Shown here: positions 32,353-40,331 of the stretch, piece after piece
Numbering within the stretch: the first letter of the stretch is position 1
Layout: each line of letters opens with the position of its first letter
Source: Igneacidithiobacillus sp041146875
GTDB lineage: Bacteria > Pseudomonadota > Gammaproteobacteria > Acidithiobacillales > Acidithiobacillaceae
NCBI RefSeq assembly: GCF_041146875.1
Contig: NZ_JBFRXP010000015.1
Coordinates: forward strand, 1-61,719
Length of the DNA stretch: 61,719 nucleotides
Reading direction: 5' to 3'
Notes under the pieces: model-generated
The model's input: only the letters and a program-made list of their open reading frames with translations
Told to the model about the DNA's origin: nothing
Database searches by the model: none
Program-made: the position numbers and the translations under genes

Positions 32353-32799
32353 TCAAGTGAGCAATAAGGAGCGAAAACTGTCGACATCTGCGACTTGAAG
32401 AAGTTGTTGCCGCAGGTCGTCCTGCGCTAGGCGAGCGGCGATACGGGAAAGAATTTCCAAATGTTCCAGGGTACCCGACGCCGGTACCAACACGGCAACA
32501 AAAATGCGGACGCCGACCCCATCAGGGGCTGAAAACTCAATTGGTTGGAGACTGCGCAGTGCCGCCACGGCAGTACTCGCCAGCTCCGACAGACGCGCAT
32601 GTGGGACCGCCACCCCGGATCCTAACGCCGTGGATCCTTGTGCCTCACGCGCCGCCAAAGCTTGATAAATGTGCTTCCTTTCAACACCAGTCGTAACACT
32701 CAGCATCTCTGCCAATTGTTCTAAGGTCGCTACTGCACTAGTAGCCGGGCTGTCGAGAAGAATGGCCTTTGCAGGGAGCGGCAAAGCAGCCATAGTCAT
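32353..32799 (-). CDS. ptsN: Nitrogen-PTS EIIA component
   Basis: 148 residues of EIIA-Ntr: phosphorylatable His in GSGVAVPHARLSEL (about residue 75), then LVPASGTLEHLEILSRIAAR. It receives phosphate from the nitrogen PTS and regulates potassium uptake and stress kinases elsewhere. Standard position after rpoN and hpf; overlaps hpf by 4 bases. Confidence 0.9.
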   Translation of the reverse strand: MTMAALPLPAKAILLDSPATSAVATLEQLAEMLSVTTGVERKHIYQALAAREAQGSTALGSGVAVPHARLSELASTAVAALRSLQPIEFSAPDGVGVRIFVAVLVPASGTLEHLEILSRIAARLAQDDLRQQLLQVADVDSFRSLLLT

Positions 32800-33134
32800 T
32801 CGTTTTCTGTGGCAAGGGCGGCAGCTACAGGACCAGCCCGATGCCGCTGCAGTTTTTCTTTATATTGGCGCACTTGGCCATCAATCTTTTCTGCCAATTG
32901 ATCGATGGCGGCATACATGTTGGCGTCGCGTGCCTCCGCATGAAAATCGTGCCCAGGGGCGCTGACGCTGATCTCTACCACGTTGGACAGTTTTTCGTGA
33001 GAGAGGAATTTCAGCACCACCCGGCCGTCGATGACGCGGTCGAAATAGTGATCGAGGCGCCCGAGTTTCTCGTGCACATGTTTTTTGATGGCCTCGGTGA
33101 GGTCCAGGTGTTGCCCACTGATATGTAGTTGCAT
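32796..33134 (-). CDS. hpf: Ribosome hibernation promoting factor (short HPF)
   Basis: 112 residues: MQLHISGQHLDLTEAIKKHV, YFDRVIDGRVVL, and FHAEARDANMYAAIDQLAEK. The single S30AE domain with no long C-terminal extension marks the short form, which works with a partner to make 100S ribosomes. Located directly after rpoN, as usual. Confidence 0.92.
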   Translation of the reverse strand: MQLHISGQHLDLTEAIKKHVHEKLGRLDHYFDRVIDGRVVLKFLSHEKLSNVVEISVSAPGHDFHAEARDANMYAAIDQLAEKIDGQVRQYKEKLQRHRAGPVAAALATENE

Positions 33135-33240
33135 GGCAAGCTCCTAGCTTTCGTTGCAGTTATGGGAGTCCGTCACTGCTCTACCGCTCCACTTTCAGTG
33201 TAGCGCCTCGGCGGACTTTGCAAAAGCGGGGGTGCGCCTT

Positions 33241-34659
33241 CTAGAGACGTCGGCGCTGGCTGGCTGGCGGAATATTGGCGGCCTCACGATATTTGGCCAC
33301 GGTACGGCGAGCGATCTGGATGCCTTGCTCCGCGAGAACCTTGGCGATTTCTGCATCGCTGAGCGGGTGCTGACTGTCTTCCACCTGCACCATTTTGAGG
33401 ATCACGGCGCGAATGGCAGTAGCAGAGGCGGCACCACCCTGATCCGTGCCGACATGGCTGGAGAAAAAATATTTGAATTCGAAGAGCCCACGTGGGGTGG
33501 TCATAAACTTTTGATTGGTGACCCGGGAGATCGTCGATTCGTGCATTTCTACGGCCTCAGCAATGTCCCGCAGTACCATTGGGCGCATCGCTTCCGGTCC
33601 ATTCGCGAAGAAATCCTTCTGCCGTTCGACAATGGCCGTTGCCACCTTCAAGATCGTCTCTTGCCGGCTTTGCAGGCTCTTGATGAACCATCGGGCCTCG
33701 TTGAGCTGATCCTGAATGTAACGGTGCGCGGCATCTTTCCCGCCGGACAGATCGGCATAGTGTCGATTGATGCGTAGACGTGGCATGGCCTCGGCATTCA
33801 GTTCCACGCGCAAACGCTTGCCAATCCAGCGCACGATAACATCGGGGATGACATATTCCGAATCGCCAGCGCCAATTTCGCCACCCGGCTTGGGGTTGAG
33901 TGCCGCAATCAGGGCGATGGCAGCCCGCAGTTCCTCCTCGCGTGCGTCCAAAGCCTGTGCCAAGCGAACATAGTCATGCTTGGCCAAGAGCTCGAGCTGT
34001 TCGGCGACAATACGGCGGGCAAGCAGCAGGGCCTCATTCTCTTCCTCGATCTGCTGCAGTTGCAAAGACAGGCATTCGCACAAACTGCGGGCACCGACTC
34101 CCGGTGGATCAAAATCCTGTACCTGCAGCAACACCGTTTCGAGTTCCACCATGGGGCGACCGGAAGTCTCCGTTAGCTCCTCCAAATCTGCCGCAAGATA
34201 GCCATTATCATCGATAGCATCGATGATAAGCTCCGCCAGACTGCGATCTTCGCTGCTGAAGAACGTGAGATCTGCCTGCCAACGGAGATAGTCCTGCAGG
34301 CTTTGCTCCCGACTATTGCGCGCCTCAAAATCGGGTAGCTCATCGTCTGCTGTTGCGCTTGCCGCACCGCTGCTTCCCATGTCGAAAACATCGTCCCACT
34401 GGCTATCGACAGGCAACTCCTCCGGCAGGTTGGTCTCTGCCGCGAGGTCGAGCTGACGTTCCTCCTGGGCCGGGGCCGGGCTGTCGCTCGCTGCCAGCTC
34501 GACACCCTCTTCCTCATCGAGGAGTGGGTTGCTGTCGAGCATCATCTGCACTTCTTGCTGCAGATCCAAGGTCGACAGTTGCAAGAGGCGAATCGCCTGT
34601 TGCAACTGCGGAGTCATGGCCAAATGCTGACCGAGTTTAAGTTCGAGTCCCTGTTTCAT
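33241..34659 (-). CDS. rpoN: RNA polymerase sigma-54 factor
   Basis: 472 residues. N-terminal activator-interacting region (KLGQHLAMTPQLQQAIRLLQ), an acidic linker (~60-120), the core-binding domain with FDPPGVGARSLCECL, and a C-terminal RpoN box ARRTVAKYRE in RRTVAKYREAANIPPASQRR. It reads -24/-12 promoters and needs AAA+ activators such as the one at 4211-5554; three such promoters occur in this window. Located between lptB and hpf as usual. Confidence 0.96.
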   Translation of the reverse strand: MKQGLELKLGQHLAMTPQLQQAIRLLQLSTLDLQQEVQMMLDSNPLLDEEEGVELAASDSPAPAQEERQLDLAAETNLPEELPVDSQWDDVFDMGSSGAASATADDELPDFEARNSREQSLQDYLRWQADLTFFSSEDRSLAELIIDAIDDNGYLAADLEELTETSGRPMVELETVLLQVQDFDPPGVGARSLCECLSLQLQQIEEENEALLLARRIVAEQLELLAKHDYVRLAQALDAREEELRAAIALIAALNPKPGGEIGAGDSEYVIPDVIVRWIGKRLRVELNAEAMPRLRINRHYADLSGGKDAAHRYIQDQLNEARWFIKSLQSRQETILKVATAIVERQKDFFANGPEAMRPMVLRDIAEAVEMHESTISRVTNQKFMTTPRGLFEFKYFFSSHVGTDQGGAASATAIRAVILKMVQVEDSQHPLSDAEIAKVLAEQGIQIARRTVAKYREAANIPPASQRRRL

Positions 34660-34662
34660 GAT

Positions 34663-35388
34663 TCAGATTTTGAACTGCTCTCCCAGATACACCTCGCGCA
34701 CAGCGGGGTTGTCGATGAGATCCTGCGGACTGCCGGAGCTGAGAACCTGACCATCATGCAGGATATATGCGCGCTGGCAAATCCCCAAGGTCTCGCGTAC
34801 GTTATGATCAGTGATCAGCACACCGATGCCACGCTCGCTCAAGCCCTGAATCAACTGCTGAATTTCGATAACCGAGATAGGATCGATACCGGCAAAGGGC
34901 TCATCAAGAAGAACGAAGCGTGGGCTCATGGACAGGGTACGGGCAATTTCTACTCGCCGCCTCTCTCCGCCCGAGAGACTCTGCCCTCGAGTGTTACGCA
35001 AATTCTGCAGGTGCAGCTCAGCAAGCAGTTGCTCGAGGCGCTCCTGTCGCTCTTCTGCACGAATAGGCAATTGTTCGAGAACCGCCAGGATATTATCGGC
35101 CGCACTGAGCTGGCGAAATACCGATGGTTCCTGGGGCAAGTAACCAAGCCCCATGCGCGCCCGTTGGTGCATGGGCAGGCTGCCGATATCCTGCTCATTG
35201 AGGAAGATATGACCACTATCCGGCCGTACCAGACCCACCATCATGTAAAATGTGGTGGTCTTGCCCGCGCCATTCGGCCCCAAGAGGCCAACCACCTCGC
35301 CGGCCTTCACCTCTACCGAGACCCCACGCACTACGGTACGCCGGCGAAAGCGCTTGACCAGGGACTCCGCTCGTAACTGCGCCGTCAT
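34663..35388 (-). CDS. lptB: LPS export ABC ATPase LptB
   Basis: 241 residues: Walker A GLLGPNGAGKTTTFYMMVGL, Q-loop LGYLPQEPSVFRQL, signature LSGGERRRVEIARTL, Walker B FVLLDEPFAGIDP, switch His in ITDHNVRETL. Energises extraction of LPS from the inner membrane with LptFG. The stop is 3 bp before rpoN, and the start overlaps lptA. Confidence 0.96.
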   Translation of the reverse strand: MTAQLRAESLVKRFRRRTVVRGVSVEVKAGEVVGLLGPNGAGKTTTFYMMVGLVRPDSGHIFLNEQDIGSLPMHQRARMGLGYLPQEPSVFRQLSAADNILAVLEQLPIRAEERQERLEQLLAELHLQNLRNTRGQSLSGGERRRVEIARTLSMSPRFVLLDEPFAGIDPISVIEIQQLIQGLSERGIGVLITDHNVRETLGICQRAYILHDGQVLSSGSPQDLIDNPAVREVYLGEQFKI

Positions 35389-35888
35389 GGCTTATCGCTA
35401 CTACCCTTGCTCGGATAAAAAATCGAGCGTACACGCTGGCCAGCACTGGCCGTTACCGCCGTTTGCTGACTTTGCAGGAGATAGATCACTTGGTTGCCAG
35501 TCACCTCATTTTTTCCTTGCCAGAGATGCGCGTCCCCAGTCAGGACGATACGGCCACTGCCGGGTTCATAGCTCAACTCTTGACCATAGCCATGGCGCTG
35601 CGCACTCGACATAGTAAAGCTGACGGGGTTGCCGGTGGCCACTGCCTTTTCGACCTTCCCGGCCTGGGCGTGGATGGTCAGCTGTGCGGCATGGATCACG
35701 AGGTCGCCCTGCTGCATGACGACATTGCCGGTGTAAATCGCTTCCTGTATAGGCTTATTTTGCCCCTGCAGCGCATCAGCAGCGATGTGGATGGGACCTT
35801 TACCCAACGCCGCATCAGACGCGTCCGCCGCCCAAACCGAGAGCGGAATGAAGGTAACAAGAAGAAATAGCCAGCGATTACGGTACAT
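35385..35888 (-). CDS. lptA: Periplasmic LPS transport protein LptA
   Basis: 167 residues with a signal peptide ending VWA-A (about 20). OstA-like fold: HIAADALQGQNKPIQEAIYT, GNVVMQQGDLVIHA and VLTGDAHLWQGKNEVTGNQV. It forms the bridge between LptC and LptD. Its start overlaps lptC by 11 bases. Confidence 0.9.
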   Translation of the reverse strand: MYRNRWLFLLVTFIPLSVWAADASDAALGKGPIHIAADALQGQNKPIQEAIYTGNVVMQQGDLVIHAAQLTIHAQAGKVEKAVATGNPVSFTMSSAQRHGYGQELSYEPGSGRIVLTGDAHLWQGKNEVTGNQVIYLLQSQQTAVTASAGQRVRSIFYPSKGSSDKP

Positions 35889-36423
35889 AGGTCCCTCGCA
35901 CCTGACGCAACAAGCGAAATTGCTCCGATTTTACCGATGCCCACAGCCCCACTCCTTGCAGTGTGCTGCGACCATGAGTCAGAAATACTGGATCCTGACT
36001 ATCGATCACTCCGGACTTCGGGTCATAACGCAACTTCTCCGTACGCAGAGTGCTATCAGGCGCCAAGGTCGCCAATACCTGTCCCCAAGCCAGCAATTCT
36101 TGATCACCGTTGCGCAGGAGCCCGTGCTCTGCCTGGAGCGAAAGATTACCCTGCGCGCGGAAGCGTTCTAGGGAGAGGCCATTGAGAAAGGTCTGATTTC
36201 CTGCGGGCAGATGGTACGCATTCTTCGCCCGCGCGAGCAACTGCAGTTGTCCCTGCGCGTCATACTCGCGCAAGACGACATCGCTGGCGGCCTGATCGCC
36301 GCGTTGGATGCCCCCGTGCCAATCCACGGAAATAAAAGGTATGGCCTGCCTTGGCCAAGTCAACCACAACAACCCTGCACCCAGTAGGGCGAGCAGCAGG
36401 AGCGTGGGCAGACGCAGGCTCAT
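35878..36423 (-). CDS. lptC: LPS transport protein LptC
   Basis: 181 residues: one N-terminal membrane helix (LPTLLLLALLGAGLLWL) and a periplasmic beta-jellyroll with LREYDAQGQLQLLARAKNA, GLLRNGDQELLAWGQV, LRTEKLRYDPKSGVIDSQ. The ATG at 36423 overlaps the kdsC stop (ATGA); an upstream frame to 36459 lies in kdsC. Confidence 0.88.
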   Translation of the reverse strand: MSLRLPTLLLLALLGAGLLWLTWPRQAIPFISVDWHGGIQRGDQAASDVVLREYDAQGQLQLLARAKNAYHLPAGNQTFLNGLSLERFRAQGNLSLQAEHGLLRNGDQELLAWGQVLATLAPDSTLRTEKLRYDPKSGVIDSQDPVFLTHGRSTLQGVGLWASVKSEQFRLLRQVRGTYVP

Positions 36424-36950
36424 GCTTGGCCCAAGGCACGCGCCACGATGGTATCCCAATGCCCCTGCGCGCGGAGAATCTCCTCACTCAGTTCCCGCAC
36501 TGCGCCCATGCCACCATTGCGCTGCGCTACCCAATGGGCGCGGGCAAGGACCTCCGGGTGCGCGTCCGCTGGGGCCGCCGCAAGCCCAACGCGACTCAGG
36601 ATGGCGAGATCAATCAGGTCATCGCCCATATATGCGACTTCTTCATCGCCCAGATTGGTGGCAAACAGCAACTCGGTATAAGCAACGATCTTATCCACGC
36701 TCCCCTGATAGACGCGCTGGATGCCGAGATCGCGCGCGCGGTGGGCGAGGGCCTGGGAGTAGCGCGCGGTAATCAACGCGACCTCGATGCCACAGTCCTG
36801 CAAGAGGCGAATGCCATGTCCATCACGCACGTGAAAACCCTTACTTTCCTGCCCCTCCGCATCAAAGAGCAGGCGCCCATCGGTGAGCACGCCATCGACA
36901 TCCAAGACTAGCAGCCGTAAACGGGCGCAACGCGCACGGAAATCACTCAT
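36420..36950 (-). CDS. kdsC: KDO-8-phosphate phosphatase
   Basis: 176-residue HAD phosphatase of the KdsC tetrameric type: LLVLDVDGVLTDGRLLFD, VALITARYS, YMGDDLIDLAILSRVGL. Makes KDO for the LPS inner core. Overlaps kdsD and lptC by 4 bases each. Confidence 0.94.
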   Translation of the reverse strand: MSDFRARCARLRLLVLDVDGVLTDGRLLFDAEGQESKGFHVRDGHGIRLLQDCGIEVALITARYSQALAHRARDLGIQRVYQGSVDKIVAYTELLFATNLGDEEVAYMGDDLIDLAILSRVGLAAAPADAHPEVLARAHWVAQRNGGMGAVRELSEEILRAQGHWDTIVARALGQA

Positions 36951-37933
36951 GCTACCCCCGCGTGCAAGAGATCGTGCATGGTGATGGCGCCCTCAAGCTG
37001 CCCTTCCCCATCGACAATCAGCAACACCGTCACGCGCTCGCCATCCATACGTGCCACCGCCTCCGCTGCCAGGGCATCGGCGCTGATACACAGTGGTTTA
37101 GGCCGATAAAAATCGGCCATCGGGCGACCCCAGAGGTCTTGGCGCTCGCTGAAGGCGCGGCGTAAATCGCCATCGGTAAAGATACCGAGCAAACGGTCGT
37201 CGTCGTCCACTACCGTGGTCATGCCCATGCCCTTGCCGCTGATCTCGAGGATCGCTTCGTGCAATGGCGTAGCGAGCCGCACCCGCGGCAGTTGCGTGCC
37301 GCGCCGCATCAAGTCCTCTACCCGCAGCAGCAAACGACGGCCCAGGGCGCCCCCCGGATGAGAAAGGGCAAAGTCATCGGCGGAAAAACCGCGCGCCGTA
37401 AGTAAGGCCATGGCTAGGGCATCACCCATGGCGAGGCTCGCCGTGGTCGAGGCGGTAGGCGCCAGGTTGAGGGGACAAGCCTCGCGCGCCACCGCACAGT
37501 CGAGATGCACGTCGGCCCGTCGTGCCAAGGTGGAGTCTGCGTTGCCCGTAAGGGCGATGAGCGGCACCGCCATGCGCTTGACTACCGGCAGAATGGCAAG
37601 CAACTCGGCGGTTTCGCCAGAGTTCGACAAGGCAAGTAGCAGGTCGTCCTGAGTAAGCATACCGAGGTCGCCATGGCTGCCCTCGGCCGGATGCAGAAAG
37701 AGGGCGGGGCTGCCCGTACTCGCCAGGGTGGCGGCAATTTTTTTACCGATGATCCCGGATTTTCCCATGCCGCTGACGACGATGCGCCCATGGCAGGCAA
37801 GCAGCAACTGACAGGCATGGACGAAGGGCTCGTCGAGCCGCGCCTCAAGGGCCTCCAGGGCCTCGCGCTCTAAGCGTAGCGTCTCGCGACCACTGCGCAA
37901 GAGGGCTTCGCGGTCGAGCGTTGGCTCAGTCAT
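36947..37933 (-). CDS. kdsD: Arabinose-5-phosphate isomerase
   Basis: 328 residues: an N-terminal SIS sugar-isomerase domain (IVVSGMGKSGIIGKKIAATL, SNSGETAELLA) and two CBS domains from about residue 205 (MRRGTQLPRV, RMDGERVTVLLIVDGEG). Converts ribulose-5-P to arabinose-5-P, the first step to KDO. Confidence 0.94.
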   Translation of the reverse strand: MTEPTLDREALLRSGRETLRLEREALEALEARLDEPFVHACQLLLACHGRIVVSGMGKSGIIGKKIAATLASTGSPALFLHPAEGSHGDLGMLTQDDLLLALSNSGETAELLAILPVVKRMAVPLIALTGNADSTLARRADVHLDCAVAREACPLNLAPTASTTASLAMGDALAMALLTARGFSADDFALSHPGGALGRRLLLRVEDLMRRGTQLPRVRLATPLHEAILEISGKGMGMTTVVDDDDRLLGIFTDGDLRRAFSERQDLWGRPMADFYRPKPLCISADALAAEAVARMDGERVTVLLIVDGEGQLEGAITMHDLLHAGVA

Positions 37934-38189
37934 TGCTTATGCTCGCTTCATAGGCACGATGGCACTCCGGGTGCTGCGCCATCACCCGCTCCACATCGGC
38001 GAATGAGCTCTGCTGCAAGAGTTTCCAGCATTTGAGATTCTCTGCTGCCAAGTGCTGCGGGTGTTGACGATACCAGCCCGCCGATCCATCCTGCGGGCTG
38101 CCCGCAAAGATCTCCGGGCGATCTGCCCAAAACAACAAAGCAAACAAGGCAACCGCGCCAAGAAAAATGAGTGCGTAAATGATCTTCAT
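37926..38189 (-). CDS. Small membrane-anchored protein of unknown function
   Basis: 87 residues: an N-terminal membrane helix (IYALIFLGAVALFALLFW) and a periplasmic tail with two Cys (LKCWKLLQQ, HPECHRAYEA). The Cys-spaced tail recalls EexN-type entry-exclusion lipoproteins, but there is no lipobox, so I leave it unassigned. It overlaps the kdsD start by 8 bases and is probably translated with it. Confidence 0.6.
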   Translation of the reverse strand: MKIIYALIFLGAVALFALLFWADRPEIFAGSPQDGSAGWYRQHPQHLAAENLKCWKLLQQSSFADVERVMAQHPECHRAYEASISND

Positions 38190-38217
38190 CGACCCTCACA
38201 CCCGCATACGGCTTCTC

Positions 38218-38655
38218 TCACTCGATCTCTTCCCCATACTGTGTATTCAGAAGCGCTACCAGCCGCTCCTCACGTTTTTGGAGATCGGCAAGCAAATTTT
38301 CGGCCAGATTATCCCATAAGCTGCGCAAAGGCACGAGTGCCGCACCCGACTCCATCTGGTCCAAAAGTTCAGAGACCTTCTCCAGGCTCTCACGCAATTG
38401 CAATCCACTGCTCAAACAATTCTTGATCCGCTCGCGTGGGTGCGGAATCCAGGAACGATCCGCGCTGTAGGAACGCAATTTTTCTCCGCATTCCAACAGA
38501 CGCCGCCGCAGTTTTCCCAACGCACCAATTTTGCTGCTTTTCAATTCTCCCCACAGCGCCAAGTCCATGAGCGTCAACCAGTGTTCACGCCACTCTTGCA
38601 CCTGCGTGGCACCCGGCTGCACCAGAAACGTTACTTCCGCTTCGTCAAAGGCCAT
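38218..38655 (-). CDS. Helical protein of unknown function
   Basis: 145 residues, no signal or membrane segment, mostly amphipathic helix with coiled-coil character (RESLEKVSELLDQMESG, LLADLQKREERLVALLNTQ). Its start overlaps the murU stop by 11 bases and it lies 28 bp before the small membrane protein gene, so it belongs to the amgK-murU...kdsD transcript. I do not recognise the family. Confidence 0.6.
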   Translation of the reverse strand: MAFDEAEVTFLVQPGATQVQEWREHWLTLMDLALWGELKSSKIGALGKLRRRLLECGEKLRSYSADRSWIPHPRERIKNCLSSGLQLRESLEKVSELLDQMESGAALVPLRSLWDNLAENLLADLQKREERLVALLNTQYGEEIE

Positions 38656-39316
38656 CTATTCCTCCATAGTGCAGGCGTGCGGCCTGCAAGCGCTCGGGCG
38701 TGCCCACGTCACACCAATAGCCTTGCTGCTGATAGGCGCGCAGACGGCGCTCAGCGATCCATTGCCGTAGCCATGGCAGCAAAGGGGCAGGGCCAGGCGG
38801 AAAATTCTCTAACCAAGCACCGTGTAGAAAAGCCAAGCCAGTGTAGGTGTAAGTCGGCGTGCCCAGGGTAGATAAGGCAACCCTTCTGTCCTGCATAGCG
38901 AAATCTCCCTGCGGGTGATGCGCGGGGTTGGCCACCAAGACCAGGCCTGGTTCTTCAGCCAAGAGCGTTGGCAAGGGATGTTCCGTACAAATATCGCCAT
39001 TGAGCAGCAAAAATGGGAGGTTACCGAGACGTTCCCGCAGCGCAATCAGGGCACCACCGGTCTCCAAGCGCTGTGCGCCTTCATCACTATACTCTAGGGC
39101 CATGCCTTGCCACTGGCGACCAAGAAATCGCGGCAACAGGGGCCCCAAATGCGATAAGTTGATGAATACCCGCTCCACCCCGGCAGCAGCCAAATTGTCC
39201 AGATGATGGACAATGAGAGGCCGTCCAGCAACGCTCAACAAGGGCTTGGGGAGATAGTCGGTACGCGGACGCAGACGCTCACCCCGTCCCGCTGCCAGAA
39301 TTACCGCTTGGTGCAT
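38645..39316 (-). CDS. murU: N-acetylmuramate-1-phosphate uridylyltransferase
   Basis: 223-residue nucleotidyltransferase: QAVILAAGRGERLRPRTDYL, PKPLLSVAGRPLI, FLLLNGDICTEHPL. With AmgK directly upstream it forms the MurNAc recycling shortcut to UDP-MurNAc, a route that bypasses de novo synthesis and MurA. The ATG at 39316 overlaps amgK by 16 bases; a longer frame to 39616 lies inside amgK. Confidence 0.88.
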   Translation of the reverse strand: MHQAVILAAGRGERLRPRTDYLPKPLLSVAGRPLIVHHLDNLAAAGVERVFINLSHLGPLLPRFLGRQWQGMALEYSDEGAQRLETGGALIALRERLGNLPFLLLNGDICTEHPLPTLLAEEPGLVLVANPAHHPQGDFAMQDRRVALSTLGTPTYTYTGLAFLHGAWLENFPPGPAPLLPWLRQWIAERRLRAYQQQGYWCDVGTPERLQAARLHYGGIDGL

Positions 39317-40302
39317 GGAGACCAGGCCTGAAACATGGGTACATAGTTCTGCCAAGAGATCTGCCCAGCGAGGAGATCTTCGACATAGGCCCAGAAACGG
39401 GGCAAAAACTCCAGATAGGCGCTTTTGCCATCGCGATAGGCCAGACGGCAGAAAATCCCAAGAATTTTCAGATTGCGCTGCAGAGCAACTGTCTCGACCT
39501 GATGGCGGAATTCTTCTACCCCGGGGACACGGAATCCTCGCGTGCGTAACTGTTGACGATACAGCTCTATCCACTCGCTGCGCCGTGCTCGACCCCAGTC
39601 CCAATAACGATCCCAAAGCAAAGAGGCGAGATCATAGGTCCACGGCCCCACTACCGCGTCCTGAAAATCGATCATCACCACATCGCCGTTTGCCCGTACC
39701 AGCAGATTGCGGGCGTGAAAATCGCGGTGCACCCAGATTTGCGGCTGCTGCTGCGCTGCGCCAATCAGCTCGTGAAACAAGGTGCCGAGCTGCTCCTGCT
39801 CTCCCGCATCCAACGAGATACCGAGATGCCGTTGCAGATACCAATCGGGGAAGAGCGACAGCTCCTGCAGTAGACGCACCGCATCGTAGGGTGGCAACGG
39901 CGGGCGGAGACAAAAATCTTGCGTGGCCGCGGCTAGACCAAGCAGCAGGGGAAACACCCGTGCGAATACCTCGTCTGCGGGCTCTCCCCCATCCAGAGAC
40001 GCCTTTAGATCCTGCACCGCAACGTCCTCCTGCAATAGCAGACGGTGTTGCAGCGAAACCGCCAAGATTTTTGGCACTGGCAGGGCCGCTGCGGCAAAGC
40101 GGCGCTGCACGCGGAGGAATGGCAGTAACTCGCTCGCCTCCGGCACTTGCGCCAGGACTCGCCCCGCAGACGCACGCCAGTACCGGCGCGCACTGGCATC
40201 GCCGGGGATGGACTGCAGCGCCGCAGGCTCGACACCCTGTGCGCGGAGAAATCGCTCTGCGGCGGGGTCGAACTGCGGAACGTCACTTGGAGATTGCGAC
40301 AT
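39301..40302 (-). CDS. amgK: Anomeric MurNAc/GlcNAc kinase
   Basis: 333 residues, aminoglycoside phosphotransferase fold: PGDASARRYWRASAGRVLAQ, the catalytic loop WVHRDFHARNLLV, and metal-binding VMIDFQDAVVGPWTYDLAS. The partner of MurU. The start is the ATG at 40302, only 30-51 bp from divergent lptD, the same layout as in Pseudomonas. Confidence 0.86.
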   Translation of the reverse strand: MSQSPSDVPQFDPAAERFLRAQGVEPAALQSIPGDASARRYWRASAGRVLAQVPEASELLPFLRVQRRFAAAALPVPKILAVSLQHRLLLQEDVAVQDLKASLDGGEPADEVFARVFPLLLGLAAATQDFCLRPPLPPYDAVRLLQELSLFPDWYLQRHLGISLDAGEQEQLGTLFHELIGAAQQQPQIWVHRDFHARNLLVRANGDVVMIDFQDAVVGPWTYDLASLLWDRYWDWGRARRSEWIELYRQQLRTRGFRVPGVEEFRHQVETVALQRNLKILGIFCRLAYRDGKSAYLEFLPRFWAYVEDLLAGQISWQNYVPMFQAWSPCTKR

Positions 40303-40331
40303 GCGCGCATTCTGTGCGATTTTACGCACCT

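Noticed and set aside
39315..40331. Very long N-terminal extension of lptD (1060 residues in total)
   Set aside because: The extension is antisense to amgK, is Arg/Pro-rich and precedes the true signal peptide at about 40350.
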